DNA of 64,000 nucleotides from Mytilus galloprovincialis (taxonomy: Eukaryota; Mollusca; Bivalvia; Mytilida; Mytilidae), in assembly GCF_965363235.1 (NCBI RefSeq), contig NC_134845.1, positions 20,276,524 to 20,340,523 on the forward strand. The letters run 5' to 3'. The translations under genes were made by a program, and so were the position numbers. The notes under the pieces are model-generated. The model did not search any database and was not told where the DNA came from. It saw only the letters and a program-made list of their open reading frames with translations. How positions within the stretch are numbered: the first letter of the stretch is position 1; each line of letters starts with the position of its first letter. Shown here in pieces: positions 1 to 11,499 of this stretch.

Positions 1-110
1 TGAATACTTGGCTGGTAATATCCTCGGAGACGAAACGTCCATCAGCAGTGGCATCGACCCAGTAATGTAAATAGTCAAAGGTACCAGGATTATAATTTAA
101 TTATAAAATG
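1..110 (+). repeat. Composite dispersed repeat (right part)
   Basis: The stretch contains GACGAAACGTCCATCAGCAG, then 'GGCATCGACCCAGTAATGTAA', then 'AAAGGTACCAGGATTATAAT'. The same order recurs at 33731-33840, and with flanking parts at 33487-33730 and 60715-61170. The window begins inside this repeat. It is a dispersed family element and does not code for protein. Confidence 0.75.
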
Positions 111-2750
111 ACTTAGTGCATGTGGTATGTATGGCGTATTTTCTTTGTTCTTACTTTCCATTTGATAAAAAGATATTTGTCAGTCCTAATAACTGCAATG
201 AAACTTATGAACAACTGCTGACTTGTCTGTACAATGTATTTCATTTCTCATAATCAGTTACTCTACCATGACTTCCTCGGTCTGCGATGCACCCAATCCA
301 GGTGATCTGAATTGTACTACCACTTATAAATTGTGAAACATGTTAAACATATTATTTGTAAACTGATCAACAATTTATCACCCAGCAATGTTTTCGAAAT
401 TGAAAAAGAGTTTTACTATTTACACTTAATACACACACTCCAATATACTCCAAAATAAGGATAAAATGAAATTAAATACAAGGTGTTGTGTTCAAAATGA
501 ACAATCTTCATGGAATGAATTATTCATAAACATTTTTTGGCGACGATATGTAAGCTTGTATAATGATATGATAGGAATATATGTTATCGATAAAGAAATT
601 AAGGCAACAGTAGTTAATGATCTATCCTTGTGTAGATAGATATATTCACAATCGATTTGGCGAAAACGAATGCGAGTAAGAAAACCAAAAACGAGGGAAA
701 CATATCATAGAATACATACTTTTCTCTTGACAAAATCCTCCAGCTACAACTTGATCACAATTCATAGGAATAAATTCGTATTTGTCAGGAGAGTCGGTAG
801 TGCATAGGAAAACACATAATTTACTTGTATTGTAGTTACCTAAAACAATAAGGTGTTCATCAATAATAAATTCAAGTCTGACACACAGCTAAAATTTTCA
901 GTTTGTAACACAATATAACAAGATAAGAAGCGTAAATGTATGCTATTCGTTAAATCTAACTTTAAGAATTAATTTTAACATGTAAATCACCTTTTACATT
1001 AAAACCAATAAGTTCTCTTCTAATCTGAAATCATACAATGTAATGAGTATTTCCAAGACAGTATCGATTATATTGGACATACATAGCAAAAATATATCGT
1101 TCCTTGTATTTCAAAGTCAATGGTCAATATTATGAAAACAATAACTTATCGTATTATATGGTGAAAAATAATTTCTTTTTGGTGTAGACATGGCAACAAT
1201 CTGCATTTATTTAATACACAATATTTCATAAAGTGGGTAAAAATGTCAAACAGTTTCGTCCAATTGAGAATTTCAAGTCATTAAAGTCATAAAATTTCTG
1301 ACACCTTAGACATGTATCTATTGAGAGGTCCAAACGAATCATACATTTCTGCTCCTTTTTTCATCAAATTGAATTGAAAAAATCGAGGGTTAAATCTTTT
1401 TGAAAAACACTACAAGAATTTCTGGACCCATGGACTTGAACATGTGGACAGTCAAATAGAAAAATGTCATATACAACACGAACAAAACAAAATTGATGTC
1501 GATATAACCCACTTGGAAGGCTATATTATTCTTTCACTATCAAGAATTAAAGTCATATGAAACCTCAAATTAAAAAAACAATATACATATGGGTTTTTTT
1601 TATAACAAAATGGATAGTTTTCATTATTAAACGTATGTACATATACATTTTCTGAAGAAAATTCGTTAATTTGTCCACATTTAGAAGAAGTTTACTTTTT
1701 TGTAATTTCTTGCTTCCAGGAAGCAATTCGTCGACATATTTTCCGTATGCAAAGTGACCTTAGCGTGAACCTTCTCGTAAAAATGCGGTGATCGCAATAC
1801 GCATGGGTCTGTAACTGAAATAAACTATTATCTGATTGTACATGTTAAACACGTGCTAACTATCCATACTTTTTTGTTGATTGTTTACTTTAAGGTGACA
1901 ACCGGTAAACCTCGGAATCAAAACACGGCATTTAATGAGCTGCCATATTTGTTAAAACATAACAGACAGAGAGAAAAACATTGACGAGTATATGATATAT
2001 TTGCGTAAAAATGATAAAATCGTGCACAGAGGACCAATTTTATGATATATACATGCATAGGTTCAAGAATTGGATAAACATTATTTTCCAATAGTCACTC
2101 ATTTCATATGACCTTAAAATGTATTGGACAAAGACTTTCGATTTTAAAAAATCTTTTTAATAAATTTCTGTGTTCTAGCTGGAATGAGCAAATTGGCCTG
2201 CTAATTTTGAAAATTTGTTCATAATAAACATTTTATGAAAGGTTCATCAGTAAGATATAAAATTATTCTTTTCTTGACATGTGGTATTGAAACTGAATTT
2301 ATAATCTTGCTCGTTATACAAATTATCGCGAATCAATGCGCTGGTAACTTTTTTCAATATTGATGTTTGGAAGGAGGAATAAATTTCTTAAAACTGTAAT
2401 AGTCCTGCACTGAAGACTGAATCACTAGAAACAAATGATGGTAGGTACCAATTCTATTTTTTTCATAAAAGCTCTCAGGGGAAACTTTCCTTAACCCTCT
2501 TATCCAAAACTTTACAGAGCAAATCTTTTACATACCCCTTAACCAACCCTTGTTGTGGTCTATAATAGTGATAGTAATTTTTTTTGCCCGGAGGATCTCA
2601 AATTACGACTTACGAGGATTCGGGCTTGCATGTGTAGTCACTTCAATAACCGTGCATGCGGTTTTTTTTTTGTTGAAATTGAGGCCTTCATTTACAAAAA
2701 AAAACTGTATATAATTCATCTTGATATCAGCGCAAAAAATGTTAAATCTG
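111..2750. other. Non-coding stretch, probably intronic
   Basis: No exon, RNA gene or recognisable transposon was found here. The sequence is AT-rich and aligns closely with 33841-36690 in copy B, which lies in the intron between exons 4 and 5 of gene 2. By position it is the equivalent intron of gene 1, whose next exon should lie left of the window. Copy B carries about 170 extra bases here, near 34908-35085. Confidence 0.6.
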
Positions 2751-2756
2751 TAAATT

Positions 2757-3090
2757 CTACCATTTTGTTCTTCCCTCGACTGGACTCGAACTCTTGCTAC
2801 TGATATATCGTGGCACCAAATCGCCTTGCACTATGGCCGACTCGCCAATTACAATAAAAATACATGTATAATTCGACGTGATATCAGCCCAACGATGTTT
2901 AATCTGTAAATGTGCAGAAGCAAATTGTTTTGTTCTTGTGTAGCCGAGACTCGCACTGATGCTGATGAGATATCGTGGCATCAAATCCTCTGCACTTTGC
3001 CCGACGCGGGCGACAACCAAGGTTATACAATAATAAAGCTTTCAATGCCCGGGTAGTACCTTTCCTCGTCAGGTATAATCTAGCGTCGTT
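2757..3090 (-). repeat. tRNA-like SINE units, two in tandem
   Basis: On the minus strand two related units of about 85 bp follow one another. Each carries an A-box-like stretch (GAGTCGGCC, or GTCGCCCGCGTCG in the other), the shared core 'GATTTGATGCCACGATATC', and a B-box-like GTGCGAGTC or GTTCGAGTC. This is the layout of a tRNA-derived SINE head. The pair recurs at 36690-37020 in copy B. No functional tRNA fold was demonstrated, and the cognate tRNA is not identified. Confidence 0.5.
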
Positions 3091-3185
3091 ACACAATATA
3101 TGATATGTTTAATATATATATAAATTAAACAGCTTAATGCCAACTGCTAGAAAAAAAACATAACACCTGAATTATCTGTACGTAC

Positions 3186-3375
3186 CATTTTCATTTTTCA
3201 TTCTAATTGGCGATGTGACATACACATTGAAAATATTTGTATGTTTGGTACTTCCACAATCATTTGGGAACGAATCGATATCATGCCGTTTTATTTTTCG
3301 ACATTTTCCATCACATTGCTTTGGTGACAAACCATTTTTTTCCGGGATTTTACCCAAACACAAACACATATTATT
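3186..3375 (-). CDS. Gene 1 exon 4, WSC domain second half
   Basis: The exon is 190 nt and starts in phase 0 after TTGTAG. It encodes NNMCLCLGKIPEKNG, CDGKC and DCGSTKHTNIFNVY, the usual cysteine spacing of the second half of a WSC domain. It ends in phase 1 at G|GTACGT. Confidence 0.85.
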
Positions 3376-6300
3376 CTACAATAAGAGAGGATAAATATAA
3401 GGTGGGTCATTATTATATTTTTGTTAGTTATTAAGTTACGACTATACATTTCGATAGAACAATTTGTTTATTGTCGTCATTGACACGAAGTAGAAAACTT
3501 TTATTTTAAAAAAAAACATGCAAATATTGGCATTCATTTAATAGTAATTAACAGTTCTGTTATGAAAAACATTTATGTAGTGACAATTACCTGGATGGAA
3601 AATGCAAACACATTGACCGGTAAACAACTTTCTTGGCATAATCCTAATGAAGGCGTTGGCAAAGGAAGCCTACGCCGTATGCCTGAATTATCCTTCAAGT
3701 AGTTCAAACTGTAACATCCTTTAAAAAAAGTAATGAAATGAAAAAAAAATAATTGTTTGCTGTTGTCGTAAGAGATGAATATTTCATGCAATTTCCGTAT
3801 GAAAAGTCTTCACAATCCGAAGGTAAACCTTATTTAAATTGTTACGATTCTTGAGAAACAAACTAAAGAAAGGCATATCAAACTCATTTGTGCGAACAAT
3901 AGTGTTCTTTTCCGAAGCTTGTCTTTATGAATATTTACTGTTTAATATATTTATTGTTATGTCAATTTGACGTGGCTCGATACTTCTCTTCCCGTCATTG
4001 AGTTGTTTTGTTATAGTGAATTTTCGTAATCTTGTATTTCGTTTTTGCTGGTGTGATGTGCCTTTGTTGGGTTTCTTTGTTGACATATTTGATGGTTTTT
4101 TTTATTAAGATTATAACACAATGTAGACTACTGTACCTCATTTTTTACATTTTTACCTTTTATGTCTGTAGGTTTTTTTTCATACAACTAAGAGGTTTAG
4201 CTAGCTTAAAAACCAGGTTTTATCCACCGTTTTCTACATTAGAAAATTTGTATACCTAGTCAGGAGTATGATAGTTGTTATCCATTCTTTTGAGGTGTTT
4301 TAGATTTTGATTTTGCCATTTGATTAGAAACATTTGGTTTGAATTTTCCTTAGAGTTCGGTATTTTTATTTTTTTACTTTTCAAATATTTTGATCGTTAA
4401 TGTATATAAAAAGAATATAACATTACCTATAATATGTATCCAGGGAGACAACCTCTGATATTCTCCTGTCCAGTACTTCCCGCGAACATATTGTGATTGT
4501 CCTTGAATTAAGGAACTGTTTCTTTCACTACAAAACAATTGTGCGTCCATCCATGTCAGCTTAGATTCAGATGTAAATTCACTTACTCCTAATAGTAGAA
4601 AATAATAAGCAATGTAAATAACCATTTGTCATCCATTGTTAACTATTTATACATGTTGTGTTGACTTCGACAGACATGATTCATTCAAAGACATTGATAA
4701 TCCATGAATAAGACAGACGTGTGTATCAATTGTTAATTGGTGTGGTTTTTATTTATTTTAAGTAGATTTGTTACGATAATCTCTTCAAAACACAATTTTT
4801 GTATACAGTAAAAGCAGGTTTCATCAAATTGTTTTTAATTGATGTTAATAGCACTGATTTTAGTCTTATCTTATGCAGAAATACTTGATTACATAACTTT
4901 AAATTAAATGTACGAGGTGTTTTATCCATTATTACATTTTCAATTCGTTGCTGTTTCCATTGGAACGTCGTCCATTTCATGCATTTTGAAAGCCTCGAAA
5001 ACATGTGACATGTCAGTTATTTAACTGGAATTAATTCATTTCAAAATTTGTAAGAAAATGATACTTTGACGTATTATCCCATATACGAGAATTGACATGA
5101 AACGATATTTGTTAAACCTATTTATCTTATGGTCAACATTTCCATTTTGTTGAATTAGAAATCCCGCGAATCGTTGATCTAGTCTTTTAACATACCGGTA
5201 TGACATCATATTTTTTCCGGCGTCAAACTTTAACATCAGGCATTTTAAAACATTTCGCAGGCTTCAAAGTGTAATAAAAAATTGACAAAATGATAACTTT
5301 TAGGTGCAAGGTGTGAGGGTTGTGAATATTATTGAAGAAATCACATTGGCTCGTTTCCAAGGACGAAATGTAAATCGTCATAACCTATGAAATCTATCAG
5401 TGACCTATAGAATATCCAATGGAAATGTCGTAATATCGTCTCACGACACTAACAAGCCAATCAAATTTTCATATCACGTTTTCGTTTAACACTCCGTACA
5501 GTATGATCCTATACATATCTCTTCATGCAAAAAAATTGATAACAGGCCGCAGCCTTAAGAGAAAACACTGTTAACCTTAAACAAATTGAGGTTTGAAGTT
5601 TTTTTTTTTATATAATTAGACTGTTTCCTTTGTCACGGTGGCTATTTTTAAAATTTCATTGCCACCATCTTGAAAATATTAAACCCCCAATGCATATCTC
5701 CACAGGGGAGTGCACATTATGGTGAGTGTTATCAAATGTTTTTCAAGTCATCTTCGAGAAATAAGTTGGACAAAAATGTTCAAAATGTATAATCGAAGAA
5801 TATACATCCCCTTACCAAGGACATACAAAATATATTGCTTCTATCATGTGTTACCTCCAAACACAATATAATGGTCAGGTAGCGCCAAGGACTTAAAAAG
5901 CTGATAAAAGTTAATCAGAAATCTTTAATTGATATTTATAGCGGTTTATAAAGTGGATGTTAACAGGTTTAACGTTTTGTGTTATGGGAATTAAATGTAT
6001 TTGCTTTCTTGAATATAATGAGGTCGTCCAGTTTGAATTGCTCACGGATTCCATATTTTTAAATAATCGGTCATCAATTAACTGTAAGTATCTCTACAAC
6101 ACGATTGTTTGCCGACCCATATAAAATGGGAGTCAAATGTTAAATCACTTAAATATACTTTTTTATAAAGAACATAAAGTTGTACCCAACAATTGTCATC
6201 ACCTGATGGCATCATCTTACTATTCTTGTATTCCCTTTCTACATGTATGTTCAGAAAGTAAATAAATTTATTCATATGTCAAAAATGCACTAGAGATGCA

Positions 6301-6752
6301 AATACTATGATGACCTTTAATTCCGTAGACTTAAAGTTCAGACTCAAAGAAGCAAGCAAACCAGTGAGTGACGGTACTGATATTTGTTTTGTCTTCATAA
6401 TCACTGTAACATAATACTAAAGGGCACATGAAATTGCTAAATATATGTCTTTCTTTTTAACATTTTTAAAAGACTTGGAGATATTAGGAGACAAGCCGAA
6501 TTGATTATTTACAATAAACATAAACTTTGAATTCCTATGTTTTTAAGATGATAAGTTATAGACAAATAGTGATTGTTTTGGTTTTTTTAAACCTGGATAA
6601 TTTTACCATCAACACAAATTTTAATGTTTCTTTGAAAATCAACACACGTAATCAAATCATTGTTTTTTAGCATGATAAAGTTTTAATCAATGTGAGTACT
6701 CACCTTGTTTAGCAATTAAAAGTATACAAATGCATATTTGAAAACTTCCCAT
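3186..6752 (-). CDS. Gene 1: WSC-domain type I membrane protein, 5' part
   Basis: This is the copy A paralogue of gene 2. Four exons are visible: 6704-6752, 4427-4588, 3591-3718 and 3186-3375. Their intron phases agree (1, 1, 0, 1). They encode about 176 residues: a signal peptide, a half C-type-lectin-like segment with TWMDAQLFC and YWTGEY, and a complete WSC domain that starts at IIGCY and ends at CGSTKHTNIFNVY. In gene 2 the next exon lies 4.0 kb further downstream, so here it would fall left of base 1. WSC domains are known carbohydrate-binding modules, so extracellular glycan recognition is plausible but inferred. Intron 2 holds a fragment of a retroelement tail (3960-4330). All four exons are open, so nothing visible marks this as a pseudogene. 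Confidence 0.8.
3591..3718 (-). CDS. Gene 1 exon 3, WSC domain first half
   Basis: The exon is 128 nt. It opens with the Gly-Cys-Tyr that starts WSC domains (the Gly is split across the intron) and contains LGLCQESC and FAFSIQ, which fit the WSC pattern of C-x3-C followed by an aromatic strand. The donor is CAG|GTAATT. The copy B exon at 37509-37636 has the same length. Confidence 0.85.
3960..4330 (+). mobile_element. Retroelement 3'-tail fragment (family R1)
   Basis: The stretch carries GAGGTTTAGCTAGCTTAAAA, 'AACCAGGTTTTATCCACCG' and a run related to 'TACCTAGTCAGGAGTATGA'. Relatives occur at 37880-38242 (same strand) and at 27337-27850 and 43790-44690 (opposite strand). At 44690-44975 the tail directly follows a reverse-transcriptase-associated fragment, which links the family to a retroelement. 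It is a short old fragment lying in an intron of gene 1. Confidence 0.55.
4427..4588 (-). CDS. Gene 1 exon 2, half C-type-lectin-like segment
   Basis: The exon is 162 nt long and runs from phase 1 to phase 1. It encodes TWMDAQLFC near the start and YWTGEYQRLSPWIHII at the end, a pattern like the N-terminal half of a C-type lectin fold running into a WSC domain. The acceptor is TTTTCTACTATTAG. The frame stays open through the polypyrimidine tract to an ATG at 4625 (MVIYIAYYFLLLG), which offers a possible alternative N-terminus. Confidence 0.8.
4640..6690. other. Intron 1 of gene 1, no gene seen
   Basis: The sequence lies between the signal-peptide exon and exon 2 and aligns with 40905-42830 in copy B. 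It has about 310 bases (4769-5080) that are missing or replaced in copy B, and it lacks the 75-bp module inserted in copy B at 42048-42122. The TATAATG at 6014-6020 is the empty site of that insertion. No exon was found. Confidence 0.6.
6704..6752 (-). CDS. Gene 1 exon 1, signal peptide
   Basis: The coding part reads MGSFQICICILLIAKQ and then one base, ending at a strong donor (G|GTGAGT). The same exon is conserved in copy B (42835-42883) with only two residue changes. The leftover base G joins the GA that opens exon 2 to make Gly. A TATATAAA lies about 25 bp upstream of the ATG. That is very close if this ATG is used, so the start site is uncertain. Confidence 0.65.
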
Positions 6753-6759
6753 TGTTTAG

Positions 6760-9440
6760 AAATACATGTCGTCTTTATATACAGCAAAACTTCCAATTGT
6801 ATTTTGATAAAGTGCGGATAATAATAGTCAAATGAATGACATATCAAATTTAAGAGTTAACTGTGCACATGGCGAGTGCTCTCTTGATAACCAAAATTGT
6901 TTTCTCATTTTATCTAAATGATTTAACGTATCACCAATTAACCTAGTGTCCATATGGTGCATAAAAAAGTACAATGCAATAACCGGAAACCAATTCACTG
7001 ACAGGAAATTAATTCGACACCAAAATAACCTTTGCAACTAGAATTCTACCCAATCGAAAAATAAATTCTTCGATCATTTACTAATAAACTGAGGTATTAT
7101 TGCATAATTTATAAACTAATATGAACATACAGCTTAGTGTTGTTTAAATAATGATAGGAAACAATACAAGGTATTAAACATGTTCAATGTTGGATATCAA
7201 CAGACTTCGTGTTCACCTTTTGGTCATTTTGTAATATTTGTTTTTTCCGTAGTGATACTAGATTTCCGTTAATTGTAGGATTGGTGTTACATAAAAGTTC
7301 AGTTTTTATTTTCATCTGGTTTTAAGTCACTGCGTTATTTTGGCTTCAACTTATCTTATGCCCTTGACTATCTTATTTAACAACAATATAAACAAAAGAA
7401 ATATTCGTTTGCCAAATAAGTCAAATTTTCGAAATTTTCCGTCCAGGTAGAACATTTGACCTACTCAAAATTTTCCATTGAGATAGAACATTTGTCCGTT
7501 GCAAAACATTCAAATTATAAGTTACACCCCTCAATTCAAGAATCGACTAAGCTCTCCATCAGAATATTTATACTTGGCGGAAACCTGGTGACGAGGGAAG
7601 TTTTACAGAAAGATTATATGCTTCACAAAAAAAAGTAAGGGGGATGGTAGTAGGAACTACCCCATGTTCAACCTGAAATTACAAGAGCGGGAACCAGATG
7701 AAGGGGATAGGAAACAAGCGATAGTTGACCCAAATTTTACAATTTTATTGATAGTAGTACTTTTAACTCTCAACCAAACATCGCACAAACTATTATTGAG
7801 TATATTGCATGATTAAAGATTTCAGCTGTATACATTTTATACGCCAGTGTTTTAAGACGGATCAAATTATGATATACTGTTGTCTGATCGTCTGTCTGAC
7901 ATCATGAGGTGGTACACTAACTACATCCTGCTGTCACCATTTCACAAGAAGCTTTGATGAACATTTTATAAATAAATTGTTTATCAATATCTATTGATGT
8001 AAGCTCCCTGTCGATTTTGAGGAATTTCGGGTTTAATGTTTTGGATAAAAAAAAAGGTAGTGTTGCAGTTTTCAGACTATAGCTCAAAAACACTTTCATC
8101 AATACCTATGAAACTTTGGTGAAAGTGTTTAAGGTTCATCATAACAAATGGACAAATATAGCCATATTTTCACCTTAAAAACTACTCTGTGTACAGACGT
8201 ACCTGTGCTGTTTGGAAAGTTTAACTGCCTATCATCCACTACTTATATAAAAGTTAAATGCATTTTGTGTTTAAGAAAGATAAAATCTTTCTCGGTTTTT
8301 GCTGGGCATTTTTTTCCCTTTCTGCAGAAGGTGTAAAATAAACAAACACCTGAATTACTTTGATACTGTCAACTCACTGACTCAGATAAACTCTTTAACT
8401 CACATATAGTTGTGAAGATACCTCTTGTCCATGTCAATTAAGGACAATCAAAACAATGCAAACCGGTTTTTTACCTGAGAGAGCATCTCATAGTTGTACC
8501 ACAACTTAGTTAATTTTCACATCTTTTTCATAAAGGAAAAAAATGCCTATCAAAATCCAAAAGAGATTTTATCTTTCTGAAACACAAAATGCATTTAACT
8601 TTATTATATCTAGTGGATGCCAGGCATTAAAACTTTTCCAACTTCACAGGTAAGTCTGTACTCAGAGTAGTTTTTGGCATGTAAATACAGCCATATTTGT
8701 CCGCTTGTTATGATGAACCTCAAGTCTGCTGGTGTAAGGTCCCTTCTTATTTATTTTAACTTCAAATTGTACGTGTGGATAATGTATTGGACTTTATATA
8801 GATTCACAAAAAAGGGGAGGATTTAACCAATTTGACATAAAGCTCAGTTCCTTTTTAACCTTACTATTATTTGCTGTGTCCTACCATATGTCCCATTCAA
8901 ATGTATTGATCGTTCTAACAAGGGGGTTAAAAAAAGAGGTTCCAACCCACGGAGGTACAAAACACTACATGACTGATGTGTCATATTAAAAATATTTTCA
9001 ACTTTGTATGGTTTCAGAGGATTTGCGGCTCAATGAAATTGGTCTCTTACTTAGTTGTATATATCTCATGTCATATTAACAAAAAATTGGAATCGACAGA
9101 AGAAAGATCTCTTTCGTTTTGAAAATGAAATGTGTTTCCTGTGAAAAAAAGATTATTTCAAAGAAAAGTTTAGGAAGAAAAAAACTCTACGTTTATACGT
9201 CATATCACAAATATTTTTCACTTTATATGGTTTCAGAGAAGTTTAATGAAATCGATTTCTTCCACTCATTATTTGAACGCTTATTCGTGTCACACGTTAT
9301 TATAAGAAAATAAATTACATGTTATTTATCAGTATGGACTTTTGACAAGGTCAGTACTTTATATATGGACCTGTTCAGATTAAATTGTTATTTAAAGAAG
9401 TATATATATAGATATATATACCTTTATTATTAATTGTTTC
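6760..9440. other. Intergenic stretch, no gene seen
   Basis: The first part (to about 7260) aligns with the region upstream of gene 2 at 42890-43385 and is the likely upstream region of gene 1. From 7260 to 9440 the sequence has no visible counterpart in copy B and no convincing gene. The inverted stretches near 8140-8340 and 8470-8720 share GTACAGAC and ATTTTGTGTTT motifs in opposite orientation, suggesting an old fold-back repeat. Confidence 0.5.
7105..7345 (+). repeat. Gene-upstream block with three copies
   Basis: The block contains AACATACAGCTTAGTGTTG, GATAGGAAACAATACAAGG and 'GTAGTGATACTAGATTTCCG'. It is present again at 43230-43395 in copy B and, in more diverged form, at 45615-45845. 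It lies upstream of the signal-peptide exons and may hold shared regulatory sequence, but no specific sites can be named. Confidence 0.55.
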
Positions 9441-9533
9441 ACAGATAACCGAAATCGTTTTAACTTTTTATTGCGAGTCACATGTCTTTACCATATAGTG
9501 CTATTTACGCGGTACAAATAAAATTATACAAGA

Positions 9534-9990
9534 GTTCCAAATGCTTAAGTTGAAATCATCCCTTCGTAAATTTTACGAACGCCATTACGAGTTGGTTGAC
9601 CGTTGGAACAACCGTTATACAGATGATATTGGATATGTTCCTTATGTCTTAACTACAATCCACTTCCCTTTTCACTACGAAAGTGACCTACCGAATTATA
9701 CTCTTTACCAGGTTCGTAATAACATAAGCAATATGATGGATGCCACATGTGGAGCAGGATCTGCTTACCCTTCCGGAGAACCTGAGATTAACCCCAGTTT
9801 GTTGTCGTGTTCGTGTTGCGTAGTCTTTAAAGTCCTACGTTGTGTTTTTTTGTTCTATTATTTTTCTGTTTGTCTTTTTAGGCATGACGTTGTCAGTTTA
9901 TTTTCGATTCATGAGTATGACTGTTCCTCTGGTATCTTTCGCTCCTTTTTTATAACGATTTTTCCGATGTCGTTTGTTGCTGTCTGCCAA
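9534..9990 (+). mobile_element. Retroelement fragment, RT-associated C-terminus and 3' region
   Basis: The stretch encodes a short relic with KLKSSLRKFYERHYELVDR, the C-terminal signature of a reverse-transcriptase-type protein that is abundant in marine invertebrates. A 3' untranslated part containing GGATCTGCTTACCCTTCCGG follows. Related pieces occur at 48055-48455 and 57420-57955, and a more distant one at 44690-44975. It is an old, broken, 5'-truncated copy. The class of retroelement is not certain. Confidence 0.6.
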
Positions 9991-10512
9991 GGTAATTTTT
10001 AGTTTATGTTTATATAAATTAAGCCGATAGATTTTTTTTTAACAAAAGTCTCACATTTACAAATTCTTGAGTCGTTTGTACATAACCATACAACATGAGA
10101 TATGATCATTGTTAAAACGATATATACCTTGACTGGTTTTTTCATAACTTTTTCTTTTGTTTTTTTAAAAGAATAATCAACAAACAAACAAATATTTTGT
10201 CTTCGAAGGGATAAAGGTATCTGTAAAAACAAATTACTTACCAATTTATGTTGTTGCAATAATTTAGAACACAATATAAAAAAAACATTTATTAATTTGG
10301 CGCCATAAAAAAAGTGCTAAAGATTCATAATTATCAATTCAATTAAAAAGAAATATGAAATAGTAGTAGAGTTTTGTTCAAATAACTATTTGTGTCCGAT
10401 TTTGTTTTTGTAGTGCAAGAAGCATTTGATTGATATATTACTATATGGTTGTTTGTAAAAATATATAACCGATATGGTTGCAGTGTTCTAATAGCAAATT
10501 TTATCTTATATA

Positions 10513-11085
10513 CAAAAAAAGATGTCGTATGATTGTCAATGAAACAACTCTCCACAAGAGACCAAAATGACACAGAAATTAACAGTTATAGGTCACTGTA
10601 TGGTCTTCAACAATATGCAAAGCCCATTCCGCATATTCAGCTATAAAAGGCCACGAAATAACAATGTAAAACAATTCAAACGAAAAAACTAACGGCCTTA
10701 TTTATGTACAAAAAATGAACGAAAAACAAATATGTTACACATTAAAAAACGTAAAACACTAAATAACAGGCTCCTGACTTGAGACATGCACATACATACA
10801 GAATTTGGCGGGGTTAAACATGATAGCGGGATTCAAACCCTTCTCAAACATAGACAGTGGCATAACAGTACAACATAAGAACGATTATAAGATTATTTGA
10901 AAAAGGCTTAACTCATCAGATGGACAATAGTACATGTGGACGTGGCCGGGTACTTGTACATCTCAACAATAAAAATACACTAGGTACAGATCTGAGAGTA
11001 CTCGCAGTTTACTGACAGCTAGTTCAAACCCACCAACAACTATTACAACATCAAGCATCTAAGACTAAATTATTTTACCGATGTT
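10513..11085 (+). repeat. R3 dispersed repeat (near full length)
   Basis: The family begins with GATGTCGTATGATTGTCAAT and continues with CTCTCCACAAGAGACCAAAA, GGTCACTGTATGGTCTTCAA and 'GGCTCCTGACTTGAGACATG'. At least ten pieces occur in the window on both strands. A second shorter variant follows at 11100-11210. There is no coding capacity. The copy B counterpart is 48704-49265. Confidence 0.8.
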
Positions 11086-11499
11086 CCAAGTTTAAAGATA
11101 TAAAAAGATGTGGTATGAGTACTAGTGCCAATAAGACGAATCTCCACTCAAGCCATAATTTGTAAAAGAACAAAATGTTTATGTCGTTGTATGGTCTTTT
11201 GTTAAGTCAAGTACAAAAAGTAACTTAGTTTGGATCAACGAAATTTATAATATATATTTGGTTTACAGTTTGATTCAGAAGAAACACCGACATAGCTAGA
11301 TAACGATTTAAATATCTAATTGCTACCAAAATTTGATATAAATAAGTATTGTAATTCTCATTGTTATAAAATAAATGTTTTATCAGTCTTACAAATCTAA
11401 TCTTGAATTCTATCCTAATTCTATCTTTTTTTGGGGGAATTTTTTTTTAGAAATTTAAATGTGATGTCACCAAGTGCGTTGATGGCTTTCGCTAATTGG

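Noticed and set aside
2757-3090. Functional tRNA genes
   Set aside because: Only A-box-like and B-box-like words are present. No cloverleaf or anticodon stem could be drawn, and the units are duplicated and diverged as in SINEs.
6078-6275. A minus-strand frame with FIWVGKQSCC reminiscent of lectin folds
   Set aside because: The copy B version (42160-42370) contains stops in the same frame, and no splice sites fit the receptor genes.
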